Origin: Candidatus Peregrinibacteria bacterium
GTDB lineage: Bacteria > Patescibacteriota > Gracilibacteria > UBA1369
NCBI GenBank assembly: GCA_014728765.1
Contig: WJLA01000028.1
Coordinates: forward strand, 1-24,909
Direction of reading: 5' to 3'
Length of the DNA: 24,909 nucleotides
Shown: piece by piece, positions 1-7,092 of the stretch
Position numbering within the stretch: the stretch's first letter is position 1
How the letters are laid out: the number at the start of each line of letters is the position of its first letter
The notes under the pieces: generated by a model
Told to the model about the DNA's origin: nothing
Seen by the model: only the letters and a program-made list of their open reading frames with translations
Database searches by the model: none
Translations under genes and position numbers: made by a program

Positions 1-480
1 AATCCGCTTGTAGGAATAATTGTTGGGATATTGTTTATGATAATTGGAGCTTCTACTTTATATTTTTCATTGGGAGAAGTATTTTCCGCTTATAACAGTG
101 AAAATTGGCAAAATGCCCCCGGAAAAGTTATTGTTTCGGAAGTAGTCAGAGATGTGGATTCTGACGGTGATATCAGTTATCGTACTGATGTGCTTTATCA
201 ATATCAAGTTGAAGGCAAACAATTCACTGGCAATACCATTTATTTTGGAAAAATGGATAATTCAAATCCGGGAGAAGCCAACAGAATAATTACCGACTAC
301 CCTGAAGGTTCAGAAGTGAAAATTTATTATGACCCTGACGATCCTAATATTTCCACATTGATTCCGGGAATCAATTGGGAGGTTTTCTTTTTACCTGGAA
401 TTTTCGCCATGTTTTTCATTATGGGATTTATCAGCTTTCTTATGGGGCTTTTTTATTACCGAAAGCAAAACAGTTTTTAA
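1..480 (+). CDS. DUF3592-type membrane protein (5' end outside window)
   Basis: The reading frame is open from base 1, so the true start lies upstream. About 160 residues are visible. There is a hydrophobic segment at the N-terminal edge, a roughly 85-residue soluble domain, then a second membrane segment and a short basic tail ending YYRKQNSF. The soluble part has the DUF3592 pattern: a W-x-x-A-x-G-x-V opening, alternating beta strands with YQYQVEGK, a YPEGSEVKIYYDP motif and a following S-T-L-I-P-G. DUF3592 proteins are membrane proteins of unknown function. The stop overlaps the stop of the convergent lipoprotein gene by 4 bp, which fits a compact genome. The family call is from sequence pattern; no function can be given. 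Confidence 0.75.
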   Translation, partial: NPLVGIIVGILFMIIGASTLYFSLGEVFSAYNSENWQNAPGKVIVSEVVRDVDSDGDISYRTDVLYQYQVEGKQFTGNTIYFGKMDNSNPGEANRIITDYPEGSEVKIYYDPDDPNISTLIPGINWEVFFLPGIFAMFFIMGFISFLMGLFYYRKQNSF

Positions 481-1346
481 AAATCTTTCAAAATATATCC
501 CTCCAAATCTTCTACTGGAATTCTGACAATCGTTGGACCTGCCGCATAAGGCGCGACTTGATAGGAATTTATATAAACAATCAAAGCATCTTCCTCTAAA
601 GCAAAAGTAGAGTAATTTTCTTGATTGATAGCGGTTCCGTCTTGAAGCCAGCTTTCATCTGCAGCATCACCAAGTTTTACCCTTAGTTCTCTTCTCACTA
701 TTTTTTGCACTTCTTCCATTCCACCTGGCAACAAAAAATGATCTATGTTGACAGTTTCTCCATTTATAAGGTCAAATGTTTTACTCATATAAAAGCCATT
801 TGGATGAGCACCCCCGGTGTATTGGTAGTCATAAAAAAGTATACTCAAATAATAATCTCCGGCATAACTGATTGAATAGTTTTGATCATAAGAATAATGG
901 CCCATCATATAACCTAATTCAAAATCATTCTTGGCTTGCAACTCAAACTCATTAGCTGCCTCCAAAGCATGTTCTGCAATAGTTTCATTTATTTTTTGAT
1001 TAATTGGATTGATTTCCCCCTCGGGAATTTTTAATTGGGGATATTCAACTTTTGTTTCAAACACTTTTTGATTTCCCGCAATCATTTCCGCTGCATATTC
1101 AACATTTTTAATATTTTCTGGCAAATCATCTTTATTCAACAACACTTCAATCGTATCTTTATCATCATTTTCAATCACTTCGGTCGCTTCCACGTTTTCT
1201 TCAGTTTCTTCAGCAACAGGTTCTGATATTTTAACCGACGCCTCAATTGGTTGTTCAAGCTCCGGAATTTGTGCTATTTGTATATCTTTAAATTCGCAAG
1301 CTGAAAACAATAAAATTGCCCAAATTAAAACCAATGAATTTTTCAT
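477..1346 (-). CDS. Lipoprotein with PdaC/RsiV-like DUF4163-DUF3298 domain
   Basis: A 289-residue secreted lipoprotein. Residues 1-17 form a signal peptide ending in lipobox FSAC, with Cys17 as the lipidation site. Residues 30-75 are acidic, low-complexity and probably an extended linker. From about residue 95 to the end the protein resembles the DUF4163/DUF3298 pair of PdaC and RsiV: the TGGAHPNG motif at 177-184 and a VAPYAAGP motif near the C-terminus are typical of DUF3298. In known members this fold accompanies peptidoglycan deacetylases or binds lysozyme (RsiV); here there is no catalytic domain beside it, so it may be a wall- or ligand-binding module. It is the last gene of a minus-strand operon, 21 nt after the one-helix membrane protein gene. 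Fold assignment is fairly secure; function is not. Confidence 0.75.
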   Translation of the reverse strand: MKNSLVLIWAILLFSACEFKDIQIAQIPELEQPIEASVKISEPVAEETEENVEATEVIENDDKDTIEVLLNKDDLPENIKNVEYAAEMIAGNQKVFETKVEYPQLKIPEGEINPINQKINETIAEHALEAANEFELQAKNDFELGYMMGHYSYDQNYSISYAGDYYLSILFYDYQYTGGAHPNGFYMSKTFDLINGETVNIDHFLLPGGMEEVQKIVRRELRVKLGDAADESWLQDGTAINQENYSTFALEEDALIVYINSYQVAPYAAGPTIVRIPVEDLEGYILKDF

Positions 1347-1367
1347 AAATTTTATATAAGTATATGC

Positions 1368-1574
1368 TTATTCCAATATTTGATCATTGGTAATATCGGT
1401 ATCGGTAATTATTTCTTCTTCCTCATCAACAGGAGAGACAAATAACCAAGAATACCCAATCACCACAATTAAAATCAAAACCAAAATACCAAGCACAACA
1501 AACTCAGCTTTCAGACTTCTGGCAAGTCTGACTTCAACTTCTTTTTTTTCAACTACTCTTTTTTCTTCAGCCAT
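1368..1574 (-). CDS. Small single-pass membrane protein, unrecognised
   Basis: A 68-residue protein. Residues 1-22 are highly charged with many Lys/Arg/Glu, residues 23-46 form one strongly hydrophobic helix (FVVLGILVLILIVVIGYSWLF), and the tail is acidic. The positive-inside rule puts the N-terminus in the cytoplasm and the acidic tail outside. It starts 2 nt after the stop of the coiled-coil gene and precedes the DUF3298 lipoprotein, so the three are almost certainly co-transcribed. No family recognised. Gene status is supported by tight operon spacing and sensible composition. Confidence 0.65.
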   Translation of the reverse strand: MAEEKRVVEKKEVEVRLARSLKAEFVVLGILVLILIVVIGYSWLFVSPVDEEEEIITDTDITNDQILE

Positions 1575-1576
1575 GT

Positions 1577-1849
1577 CTAGAATTTGGTTTTTTCAACAAT
1601 ATCATTCCAGGTCTTTTTCATTTTACTCATCGCCTCATCTGTTTTCGATTTAGCTTCTTCCATGTTTTCTTCTGTACTGTTTTTCAAATCTTCCAATCTT
1701 TCCTGAAAAGCTTTTTCCGCTTCTTCATATTTAGCTTTTAAATCTTCTGAAATATCATCAGATTGCATATCTGCATCAGCTTTGCGTGATTTCATTTCTG
1801 CTTTTAATTTTTCATATTCAGCCTGTATTTTTTCGAAATAAGGATTCAT
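1577..1849 (-). CDS. Small coiled-coil protein, unrecognised
   Basis: A 90-residue, almost entirely helical, highly charged protein. It has no cysteine and no membrane segment. Residues 5-20 and 34-85 show heptad-like spacing of Leu/Ala/Met/Phe among Glu and Lys, as expected for a coiled coil or amphipathic helical hairpin. It is the first gene of the minus-strand operon with the one-helix membrane protein and the DUF3298 lipoprotein; a -10 box (TATAAT, complement of 1869-1874) lies 20 nt upstream. It ends in TAG, showing that UAG is a stop here. It could be a stress-related or membrane-associated helical protein; no specific function can be assigned. Confidence 0.65.
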   Translation of the reverse strand: MNPYFEKIQAEYEKLKAEMKSRKADADMQSDDISEDLKAKYEEAEKAFQERLEDLKNSTEENMEEAKSKTDEAMSKMKKTWNDIVEKTKF

Positions 1850-1868
1850 ATATATTTGATTATTAAAT

Positions 1869-1874
1869 ATTATA
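1869..1874 (-). promoter_or_regulatory. -10 box for the coiled-coil/lipoprotein operon
   Basis: On the minus strand this reads TATAAT, 20 nt before the ATG at 1849. The matching -35 region 17 nt further upstream reads GCTTTG, a weak match. No Shine-Dalgarno sequence precedes the ATG. Confidence 0.5.
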
Positions 1875-1978
1875 CTACTTATAAGCTAAAACAAAGCCTG
1901 TCAGATTGCAAAAAAAATGATTTGCCATAAGCTATCAAAAGCGTCTAATCTGTTCTTACAAAATCTTAAAGATCTTTT

Positions 1979-3013
1979 ATGACGATATCCAACAAAATAG
2001 CCAATTACACTATTATTCTAACAGGAATTGTAGCTTTGCTGATCTATGCGAAAGACATTTTACTTCCTTTTGTAATGGCAATTTTTGTCTGGCTTATTAT
2101 CAGAAGCGTCAGAAATTATCTACTCAAAATTAAGCTTATCGATAAATATATTCCAACCTGGGCCCTCAATATAATCGCAACTTTAATAATCTTTGGAATT
2201 GTTTTTGCTTTTGGAGCTTTACTTGTGGAAAATCTGGAGGAATTAACCGAAGTCGTCCCCAAATATCAAGAAAATTTAAATAATATTATCGCTCAATTCA
2301 ATCAAGCACTGGGTATTGATTTGTCGCAAGAAGTTAAAAATTTTGTTAGCAATATAGATGTAAGCTCTTTCCTTCAAGTTGCTCTCAGCTCCTTCTCAGG
2401 CTTTTTAAGCACTTTTCTATTGGTTTTAATATATGTGCTTTTTTTGCTTTTGGAAGAGAAAACTCTTGGCGAAAAAATTAAAATGTTGTTTAAGAATGAC
2501 AATGAAAACACCAAAGCCAAAAAGGTGATGCAAAAACTCAGCGATTCAATTGAAAGCTATCTTTTTATCAAATCAGTAATTGCAATTTTATCTTCTGCAC
2601 TAAGCTATATCGCATTAGTATCTTTCGGCATAGATTTTGCTTTATTTTGGGCATTTTTGATTTTTGTAACGAGTTATATTCCAAATATTGGTGCCTACAT
2701 CGGTGGAGCTTTTCCGGCACTTTTTGCTCTTTTTCAAACCAATTCACTGGAAGTTTTTCTCGCGATAGCAGTTATATTTGCAGTAATACAATTTGTAACC
2801 GGCAATATCCTCGAGCCAAAGTGGATGGGCAAATCAATGAATTTAAGTGCATTGGTAGTAATCCTTGCCTTGGCGGCCTGGGGCGTAATTTGGGGAATAG
2901 TGGGAATGATTTTAAGCGTACCTTTGACAATGATAATCAACATCATCTTGTCACAATTCCCAAGCACACAAAAAGTATCCATAATGCTATCTGAGAAAGG
3001 TGAGGTAAAATAA
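1979..3013 (+). CDS. AI-2E family transporter (PerM/TqsA-like permease)
   Basis: A 344-residue integral membrane protein with the usual length and topology of the AI-2E/PerM family (PF01594). Paired helices occupy roughly 8-32 and 60-85. A soluble segment at about 88-130 contains the family's EVVPKYQENLNNIIAQF-like stretch. A helix at about 135-160 ends in LLLEEK, and further helices fill 195-325. The conserved part SYIPNIGAYIGGAFPALFAL (about residues 231-250) and the later NILEPKWMGKSMNLSALVV stretch are hallmarks. Members export or import small molecules (TqsA: autoinducer-2) or act as Na+/H+ antiporters; the substrate here cannot be read from sequence. The ATG has no SD sequence. A short terminator hairpin follows at 3027-3044. 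Monocistronic. Confidence 0.88.
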   Translation: MTISNKIANYTIILTGIVALLIYAKDILLPFVMAIFVWLIIRSVRNYLLKIKLIDKYIPTWALNIIATLIIFGIVFAFGALLVENLEELTEVVPKYQENLNNIIAQFNQALGIDLSQEVKNFVSNIDVSSFLQVALSSFSGFLSTFLLVLIYVLFLLLEEKTLGEKIKMLFKNDNENTKAKKVMQKLSDSIESYLFIKSVIAILSSALSYIALVSFGIDFALFWAFLIFVTSYIPNIGAYIGGAFPALFALFQTNSLEVFLAIAVIFAVIQFVTGNILEPKWMGKSMNLSALVVILALAAWGVIWGIVGMILSVPLTMIINIILSQFPSTQKVSIMLSEKGEVK

Positions 3014-3025
3014 ATTTAATATCTT

Positions 3026-3044
3026 GCCACAAGAGTGGTTTTTT
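3026..3044 (+). terminator. Rho-independent terminator of the AI-2E transporter gene
   Basis: A short stem CCAC/GTGG (3027-3030 with 3035-3038) with an AAGA loop is followed directly by six T (3039-3044). It lies 13 nt after the transporter stop. Confidence 0.6.
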
Positions 3045-3048
3045 GCAA

Positions 3049-3100
3049 TAATCGGCTTGGCGTTTTCCATGGTGGAAGATGCGAAACTTGAAAAACCGAT
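3049..3100 (+). other. Structured 5' leader of the SD-bearing gene
   Basis: ATCGG near 3051-3055 can pair with CCGAT at 3096-3100. Inside, GCGTTTTCCA and TGGAAGATGC form a roughly 10-bp stem (with G-U pairs) closing a TGG triloop around 3060-3082. The structure ends just before the Shine-Dalgarno sequence of the next gene, where an RNA leader could modulate initiation. Seen by eye, not by folding software. Confidence 0.4.
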
Positions 3101-3118
3101 AAAAAGGAGATCATGGCT

Positions 3119-3835
3119 ATGCTCATGACAGCGACTCAGCAAAACCAGTTACAAAAAAGTCTATCCAAGAACCCAAATGTATATTCCAATTACATTCAGG
3201 TTAGAACTAATTTCGCCGATGTGATGAGAAATCATTTCAACGAAATTCCAAACGGTCAACATTACAATGGCATTTTTTCCAAGCTATCAGATGCGAAGTT
3301 GAATGCTATAGTAAATCATTGTCAAACAGACTTGGCAAATGGCAATACGCATAATGCCAATTTCATGCTTGATGATGCTGAATTGACGCGACTATATTTG
3401 ATTCTCTATTGTAGAGGGTCATATGAAAGGATTAAGCAGCTTGCCAAGGCCGGTTTAATCAAAACAGGTCTGATAAGTGGTCCCCTAAAAGGTCCACAAA
3501 ACATCAAGCTCTACAATATCCAGGTCGAACAAAAGCGTAGAATCTACAACCAAAACGGCAAGTCTGAAGATTTGTCCCGCATGATGCAGGCGGTTATCTA
3601 TGTGCATGAAATGGAAGCAATTCCTGCTCCGCACTACGATGATTGCTATAGCAAGCTAAACAATATTCAGTTTTTCAAATTTTTAAACTGGATGATGAAG
3701 CAGCATCAAGCGTCGCAAAGTGGCAAATTGTCCCCTTTGCATGAAAAGAGATTCAAAGCTACCTTACTGTATTTGCAGATGTACACAAATCAGCCGAGCC
3801 GCTTTGTGGATATCTATTACAGAGGTCTTATTTGA
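3119..3835 (+). CDS. Unrecognised 238-residue protein with strong Shine-Dalgarno
   Basis: The frame is open from an ATG at 3113, but AAGGAGA at 3104-3110 sits only 3 nt from that codon and about 9 nt from the ATG at 3119, so 3119 is the better start. This is the only strong SD site found in the window. The protein is soluble and mainly helical with no signal peptide or membrane segment. Visible stretches are a helical N-terminus rich in Gln/Asn, LTRLYLILYCRGSYERIKQL (about 90-109), a Gly/Lys-rich loop GLISGPLKGPQN, and a Phe/Trp-rich helix near FFKFLNWMMKQH. There are few cysteines and no recognisable catalytic motif. It lies between a structured leader and a hairpin-rich non-coding region. 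Possibly acquired from a replicon that relies on SD initiation (inference). No function assigned. Confidence 0.7.
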   Translation: MLMTATQQNQLQKSLSKNPNVYSNYIQVRTNFADVMRNHFNEIPNGQHYNGIFSKLSDAKLNAIVNHCQTDLANGNTHNANFMLDDAELTRLYLILYCRGSYERIKQLAKAGLIKTGLISGPLKGPQNIKLYNIQVEQKRRIYNQNGKSEDLSRMMQAVIYVHEMEAIPAPHYDDCYSKLNNIQFFKFLNWMMKQHQASQSGKLSPLHEKRFKATLLYLQMYTNQPSRFVDIYYRGLI

Positions 3836-4127
3836 ATCCAAAATAATAGCATATTGCGTCATGTTTGTTTCACAGTGAGAGCAAATACGGCTTTCAAATT
3901 TTCGTGAACATTATATTAGCACCCCCCGGTTATTTGTTGCCGGGGTAAGGGCAAAACGGTCAAAGATCGGATATTTTTTTCGGACAAGCGCACAGTAATC
4001 ATAGATTTGTCAAAATGACAAGCTTGTGATTCATCCACGTACAATTCGCCCAAGAGTGAAGCAGTAACCCAAGCAGGTGAAACTTCCGACTTCGGGCGCC
4101 CACATCACTGATGTCAGGGCGTTTTTC
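3836..4127 (+). ncRNA. Hairpin-rich non-coding region, possible structured RNA
   Basis: About 290 bp without a credible ORF and visibly richer in G+C than neighbouring spacers. Inverted repeats read by eye: CCCCGG/CCGGGG (3924-3929 with 3940-3945, 10-nt loop), TTGTCA/TGACAA (4007-4012 with 4016-4021), TTCAC/GTGAG around 3870-3880, and CCGA-CTT-CGG near 4086-4095. The segment ends in a strong intrinsic terminator at 4097-4126. This could be a long structured 3' UTR of the preceding gene, or a separate small RNA. It does not show the conserved cores of RNase P RNA, tmRNA or SRP RNA on either strand. The RNA call is inference. Confidence 0.4.
4097..4126 (+). terminator. Strong rho-independent terminator
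   Basis: CGCCC-ACATC (4097-4106) pairs with GATGT-CA-GGGCG (4110-4121), with an ACT loop and a two-base bulge. TTTTT follows at 4122-4126 and a T-rich tract continues to about 4145. It ends the transcript carrying the 3119-3835 gene and its structured downstream region. Confidence 0.8.
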
Positions 4128-4158
4128 TTGATTTTTTATTTTTGAATGATTAGTATTT

Positions 4159-4170
4159 TTGACTAGTCAA
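4159..4170. promoter_or_regulatory. 12-bp perfect palindrome upstream of the DUF6671 remnant
   Basis: TTGACTAGTCAA is self-complementary and lies 17 bp before the ATG at 4188. A dyad of this size in front of a gene could be an operator, and its left half also resembles a -35 box (TTGACT). Only one copy was seen, so chance cannot be excluded. Confidence 0.3.
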
Positions 4171-4187
4171 TTTTTGACCAAAAGCTT

Positions 4188-4566
4188 ATGCAAAACCCTT
4201 TTGCAGGCAGAAAAGCTGTACTTGCCACCATGCACAAAAAAAAGCAAGTGATCACACCACTTTTCAAAAAAGCATTGCACGCGCTCGAATTAACCGGAGC
4301 TGAAATTGCCATTGCCGGTGAAGGCAGCTTTGGTCCAGATCCGAATTTTACCTTGATAGGATCTAATTTTGAAATTGTATTATTGATGGATCGCAAGCTG
4401 AGACTTGAAGTTATTGGAAAACATATCACCAATCAACTAATATTATGGTGAAGTCTTTAAAAACATAACGGAACTTAAAATTCTTCTGCAAAGATATGGG
4501 TTTCCCGAACATGGAGTTATCCTTCGTAAAAGAAAATTTTACAAATGGAAATGCATCTCAAATTAA
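4188..4566 (+). pseudogene. Decayed DUF6671-family gene (internal deletion plus frameshift)
   Basis: The first frame (4188-4451) starts with GRKAVLATMHKKKQVITPLF, the usual N-terminus of DUF6671 proteins (normally ATMHGKE). It then jumps to ELTGAEIAIAGEGSFGPDPN, which corresponds to the family's IASEGSFGPHP motif. The normally intervening part, including the conserved TD-x-FGTF-x-GE-x-R segment, is absent. After ITNQL the frame ends in LW-stop, but the +1 frame from 4441 continues the family's C-terminus: GEVFKNITELKILLQRYGFP, then EHGVILRK, to a stop at 4564-4566. A frameshift near 4437-4441 therefore splits the gene. Key residues are also changed (His to Asp after FGP). DUF6671 has no established function. 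The family match is from memory of the motif; the frame split is seen directly. Confidence 0.65.
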
Positions 4567-4884
4567 AGTGTAACATTTGCACACCTTTTGCGTTATAAAA
4601 AGCAGCTGACACCTCAATATATTTATCTTAACGCTTTAAAGGTTAATGGCCAAAGCCTGATATAAGGCTTTAAAATACACAAACCACCCCTTAAAGGCAT
4701 AATTTTCTCACCTCAAGGCAGATCTAATTTGGACATCCGTTCTCAAGCAAGAGCGGCTTTTGTTTCGGGCTTTCAAGAACAACTTGATAAACGGCGTAGC
4801 CTGAATAATAATTATTATTTAACCCAATTTATTCTTTGCTTGTGGCATACATTTTTTTACCTCTGGCAAACTAACCTTAATACA
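4567..4884 (+). other. 318-bp spacer upstream of the ABC exporter
   Basis: No confident gene. An inverted repeat AAAGCCT/AGGCTTT (4652-4658 with 4665-4671, loop GATATA) is a weak terminator candidate; only TTT then AAAA follows. From 4666 the frame is open into the ABC transporter. Its translation includes a protein-like stretch (SQARAAFVSGFQEQLDKRRS, from about 4741) before degrading into Tyr/Phe/Leu-rich sequence, so it may be a coding remnant. No clear promoter was found. Confidence 0.35.
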
Positions 4885-6777
4885 ATGTCTAAATCTAACA
4901 CTCAAAAACCCAAAGAGCCCGACTCGCGACTGCGAAGACCTATCAAAAATCCTAAAGCTAGTAGCTCAAAAACTGGTCAAAACGTCAATAAACAAAATCG
5001 GAAAATAGCAGTTTCAAGATTGCTAAAATATTATTGGTCTCAAATGAAAGGTCATAGATTGATTTTTCTTTTGGTATCATTGATGATTGCATCAGCTTCG
5101 GCACTTAGTATCTATGGAACCACTTTGCTTGGTGATTTTATCGAATTAATGACCTCTAATCAGCCGAGTAAAATTGTTACGGAAAAGGCCTGGAATGTAC
5201 TTTTCATATTGGTTGCCACTATTTTTGTGGTTTTTGCACTTTGGAGAATTGCCGGGTTTATAACCGGATATTTTGAAGCAAAAGTTATGAAAAAAATTTC
5301 AAAGAATTCTTATCAATATTTAATTCAACATTCCTACGATTTTTTTACAAATAATTTTGCCGGGTCTTTAGTTAAAAAGATGGGGCGACTATTTAATTCA
5401 TATGAAGTAATTGTTGATTTATTTTTGTTTGATGTGATCAAATCTACCGTAACCTTACTTTCTGTTACAATCGTAATTTTCTACTATAATATTTGGCTTG
5501 GTGCAATTGTACTGCTAATGACAATGGCTTCACTTATTTTGCATCACAAAATCGGAAAATATAAATATGTCAAATACGATTTACCTTTTGCCGAAATGGA
5601 TTCCAAGTTGGGAGCTTCAATTGCTGATGCCATCAGCAATGTGAGCACAATCAAGACATTTGGAGCTGAGCATTATGAATTCAAAAAATACGGAAAGTTA
5701 ATAGAAAAATGGCGCAAGCAAGCCTTCAAAACCTGGACTTTTGGGCAAATACTTGATGCTTCTCTGGACTTCGTATTACAATCATTCCGTGTCATAATGT
5801 TGGTTGTTTCTCTAATCATGTGGATCAACGGGCAAATTGAAGCATCAGAATTTGTAGTGATTCAAGTCTTTATGTTTCAAGTTTGGGATATACTCTTCTT
5901 TCTGGGAAGAATTTTCCGACGATATTACAAGCATACCGCAGATGCCGACGAAATGATGGAAATACTGGATAGTCCTCATCAAATTAAAGACTTGGAAAAT
6001 GCTACAGAACTCAGAATCAGAAGCGGATTGGTAGAATTTCAGAATGTTGGCTTCAAATATGGCCCGGGTCAAAAGCCTGTCTTGAAAAATATTAATTTAA
6101 GAATCAAATCCGGTGAAAAAGTTGCTCTGGTTGGTCCGTCCGGCGGTGGAAAATCAACTATACTGAAAGTATTGATGAGATTTTATGATATCAATAAAGG
6201 AAAAATCCTAATCGACGGCCAAGATATCAGCAATGTTTCACAATCATCATTGCATCAAAGCATTGCTATGGTTCCACAGGAGCCGATTTTATTCCATAGG
6301 ACTTTGTTGGAAAACATACGTTACGGACGCTTCGAAGCCTCAGAAGAAGAAGTGATTGCCGCCTCAAAAATGGCATATTGCCATGAATTCATCATGAGTT
6401 TTGAAAAGGGATATCAAACTTATGTCGGAGAAAGAGGAGTAAAATTATCAGGCGGGCAAAGACAACGTGTAGCAATTGCCAGAGCAATATTAAGCAATGC
6501 CAAAATTCTGATTCTAGATGAAGCAACAAGCAGTCTTGATAGCGAATCTGAAAAGTATATTCAAAAAGCTCTTGAAAATCTGATACGCAACAAAACAGTT
6601 ATAGTGATTGCTCATCGACTATCTACAATTATGTCTTCTGACAATATCATTGTCCTTAAAGACGGGGAAATTGTTGAAAAAGGAGCTCACGGTGATCTTC
6701 GTAACAAAAAAGGCAGCCTCTACGGCAGACTTTGGGACACTCAAGTAGGAGAATTCATAACTCCGAAAATTAAATAA
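4885..6777 (+). CDS. ABC exporter, fused membrane and ATPase domains (MsbA/MdlB type)
   Basis: Starting at the ATG at 4885 gives 630 residues, the usual size of a half-transporter that works as a homodimer or heterodimer. The frame also opens from a TTG at 4729, but those 52 extra residues are poorly protein-like, so the ATG is preferred. An N-terminal basic, disordered segment of about 45 residues precedes six membrane helices in roughly residues 55-330. The ATPase domain carries Walker A GPSGGGKST (from 417), Q-loop PQEP, signature LSGGQRQR (521-528), Walker B ILILDEA (Asp545, catalytic Glu546) and H-loop His577. All catalytic motifs are intact. ATP hydrolysis drives export of a lipid, peptide or drug-like substrate across the inner membrane; which one cannot be told. 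It stands alone in its orientation. Confidence 0.9.
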   Translation: MSKSNTQKPKEPDSRLRRPIKNPKASSSKTGQNVNKQNRKIAVSRLLKYYWSQMKGHRLIFLLVSLMIASASALSIYGTTLLGDFIELMTSNQPSKIVTEKAWNVLFILVATIFVVFALWRIAGFITGYFEAKVMKKISKNSYQYLIQHSYDFFTNNFAGSLVKKMGRLFNSYEVIVDLFLFDVIKSTVTLLSVTIVIFYYNIWLGAIVLLMTMASLILHHKIGKYKYVKYDLPFAEMDSKLGASIADAISNVSTIKTFGAEHYEFKKYGKLIEKWRKQAFKTWTFGQILDASLDFVLQSFRVIMLVVSLIMWINGQIEASEFVVIQVFMFQVWDILFFLGRIFRRYYKHTADADEMMEILDSPHQIKDLENATELRIRSGLVEFQNVGFKYGPGQKPVLKNINLRIKSGEKVALVGPSGGGKSTILKVLMRFYDINKGKILIDGQDISNVSQSSLHQSIAMVPQEPILFHRTLLENIRYGRFEASEEEVIAASKMAYCHEFIMSFEKGYQTYVGERGVKLSGGQRQRVAIARAILSNAKILILDEATSSLDSESEKYIQKALENLIRNKTVIVIAHRLSTIMSSDNIIVLKDGEIVEKGAHGDLRNKKGSLYGRLWDTQVGEFITPKIK

Positions 6778-6781
6778 TTCT

Positions 6782-7006
6782 TCAAAATGGGAGGTTGTTA
6801 TACAACTTCCCATCTCTAAAACTTTTCTCTCTTGGGGTAAAAGCATTCATAACATCAGTTGAAAGTGAAATTTGATTTGCAATTATTGCAAGCATTTCGG
6901 TGTCTTTATCCAACTCAAATTTTTCCGAATGGTCCAAATGTTCACCTACTCCAATTGATTCACCTAAATTTTGATCTTCCAACAAAAAGTTATTTAAATG
7001 ATTCAT
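6782..7006 (-). CDS. Small acidic protein, unrecognised
   Basis: A 74-residue acidic soluble protein without signal peptide, membrane helix or cysteine. Support for a real gene comes from its control region: on the minus strand CATAAT lies 7 nt before the ATG, so the transcript would be essentially leaderless. The only visible grouping is an acidic N-terminal half (LEDQNLGESIGVGEHLDHSE) and a more basic C-terminal third. Its last codons overlap the 12-bp inverted repeat at 6787-6813. Divergent from the papain/C39-like gene at 7093. It could be a small regulator or partner of that gene, but nothing in the sequence proves this. Confidence 0.45.
   Translation of the reverse strand: MNHLNNFLLEDQNLGESIGVGEHLDHSEKFELDKDTEMLAIIANQISLSTDVMNAFTPREKSFRDGKLYNNLPF
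6787..6813. terminator. Inverted repeat between convergent genes, probable bidirectional terminator
   Basis: ATGGGAGGTTGT (6787-6798) and ACAACTTCCCAT (6802-6813) form a 12-bp stem with one G-U pair and a TAT loop. It lies 10 bp after the ABC exporter stop and inside the last codons of the convergent 74-residue ORF. T-tracts are short on both sides (TTTT on the minus side), so termination strength is uncertain. Confidence 0.5.
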
Positions 7007-7063
7007 TTTAGTTATTATGAATAGCGGTCTTAGAATATTCAGTTATAAACATTAATTGATTTG

Positions 7064-7072
7064 TGTTATAAT
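7064..7072 (+). promoter_or_regulatory. Extended -10 promoter for the papain/C39-like gene
   Basis: TGTTATAAT contains a consensus TATAAT (7067-7072) with the TG of an extended -10 element. It lies 20 nt before the ATG at 7093, giving a leader of about 13 nt with no SD. No good -35 is seen, as is common with extended -10 promoters. Confidence 0.55.
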
Positions 7073-7092
7073 CATAAAATACAAAAAAACAT

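Noticed and set aside
4729..4884. TTG start for the ABC exporter
   Set aside because: Adds 52 residues with little resemblance to exporter N-termini; the ATG at 4885 begins a typical basic N-terminus.
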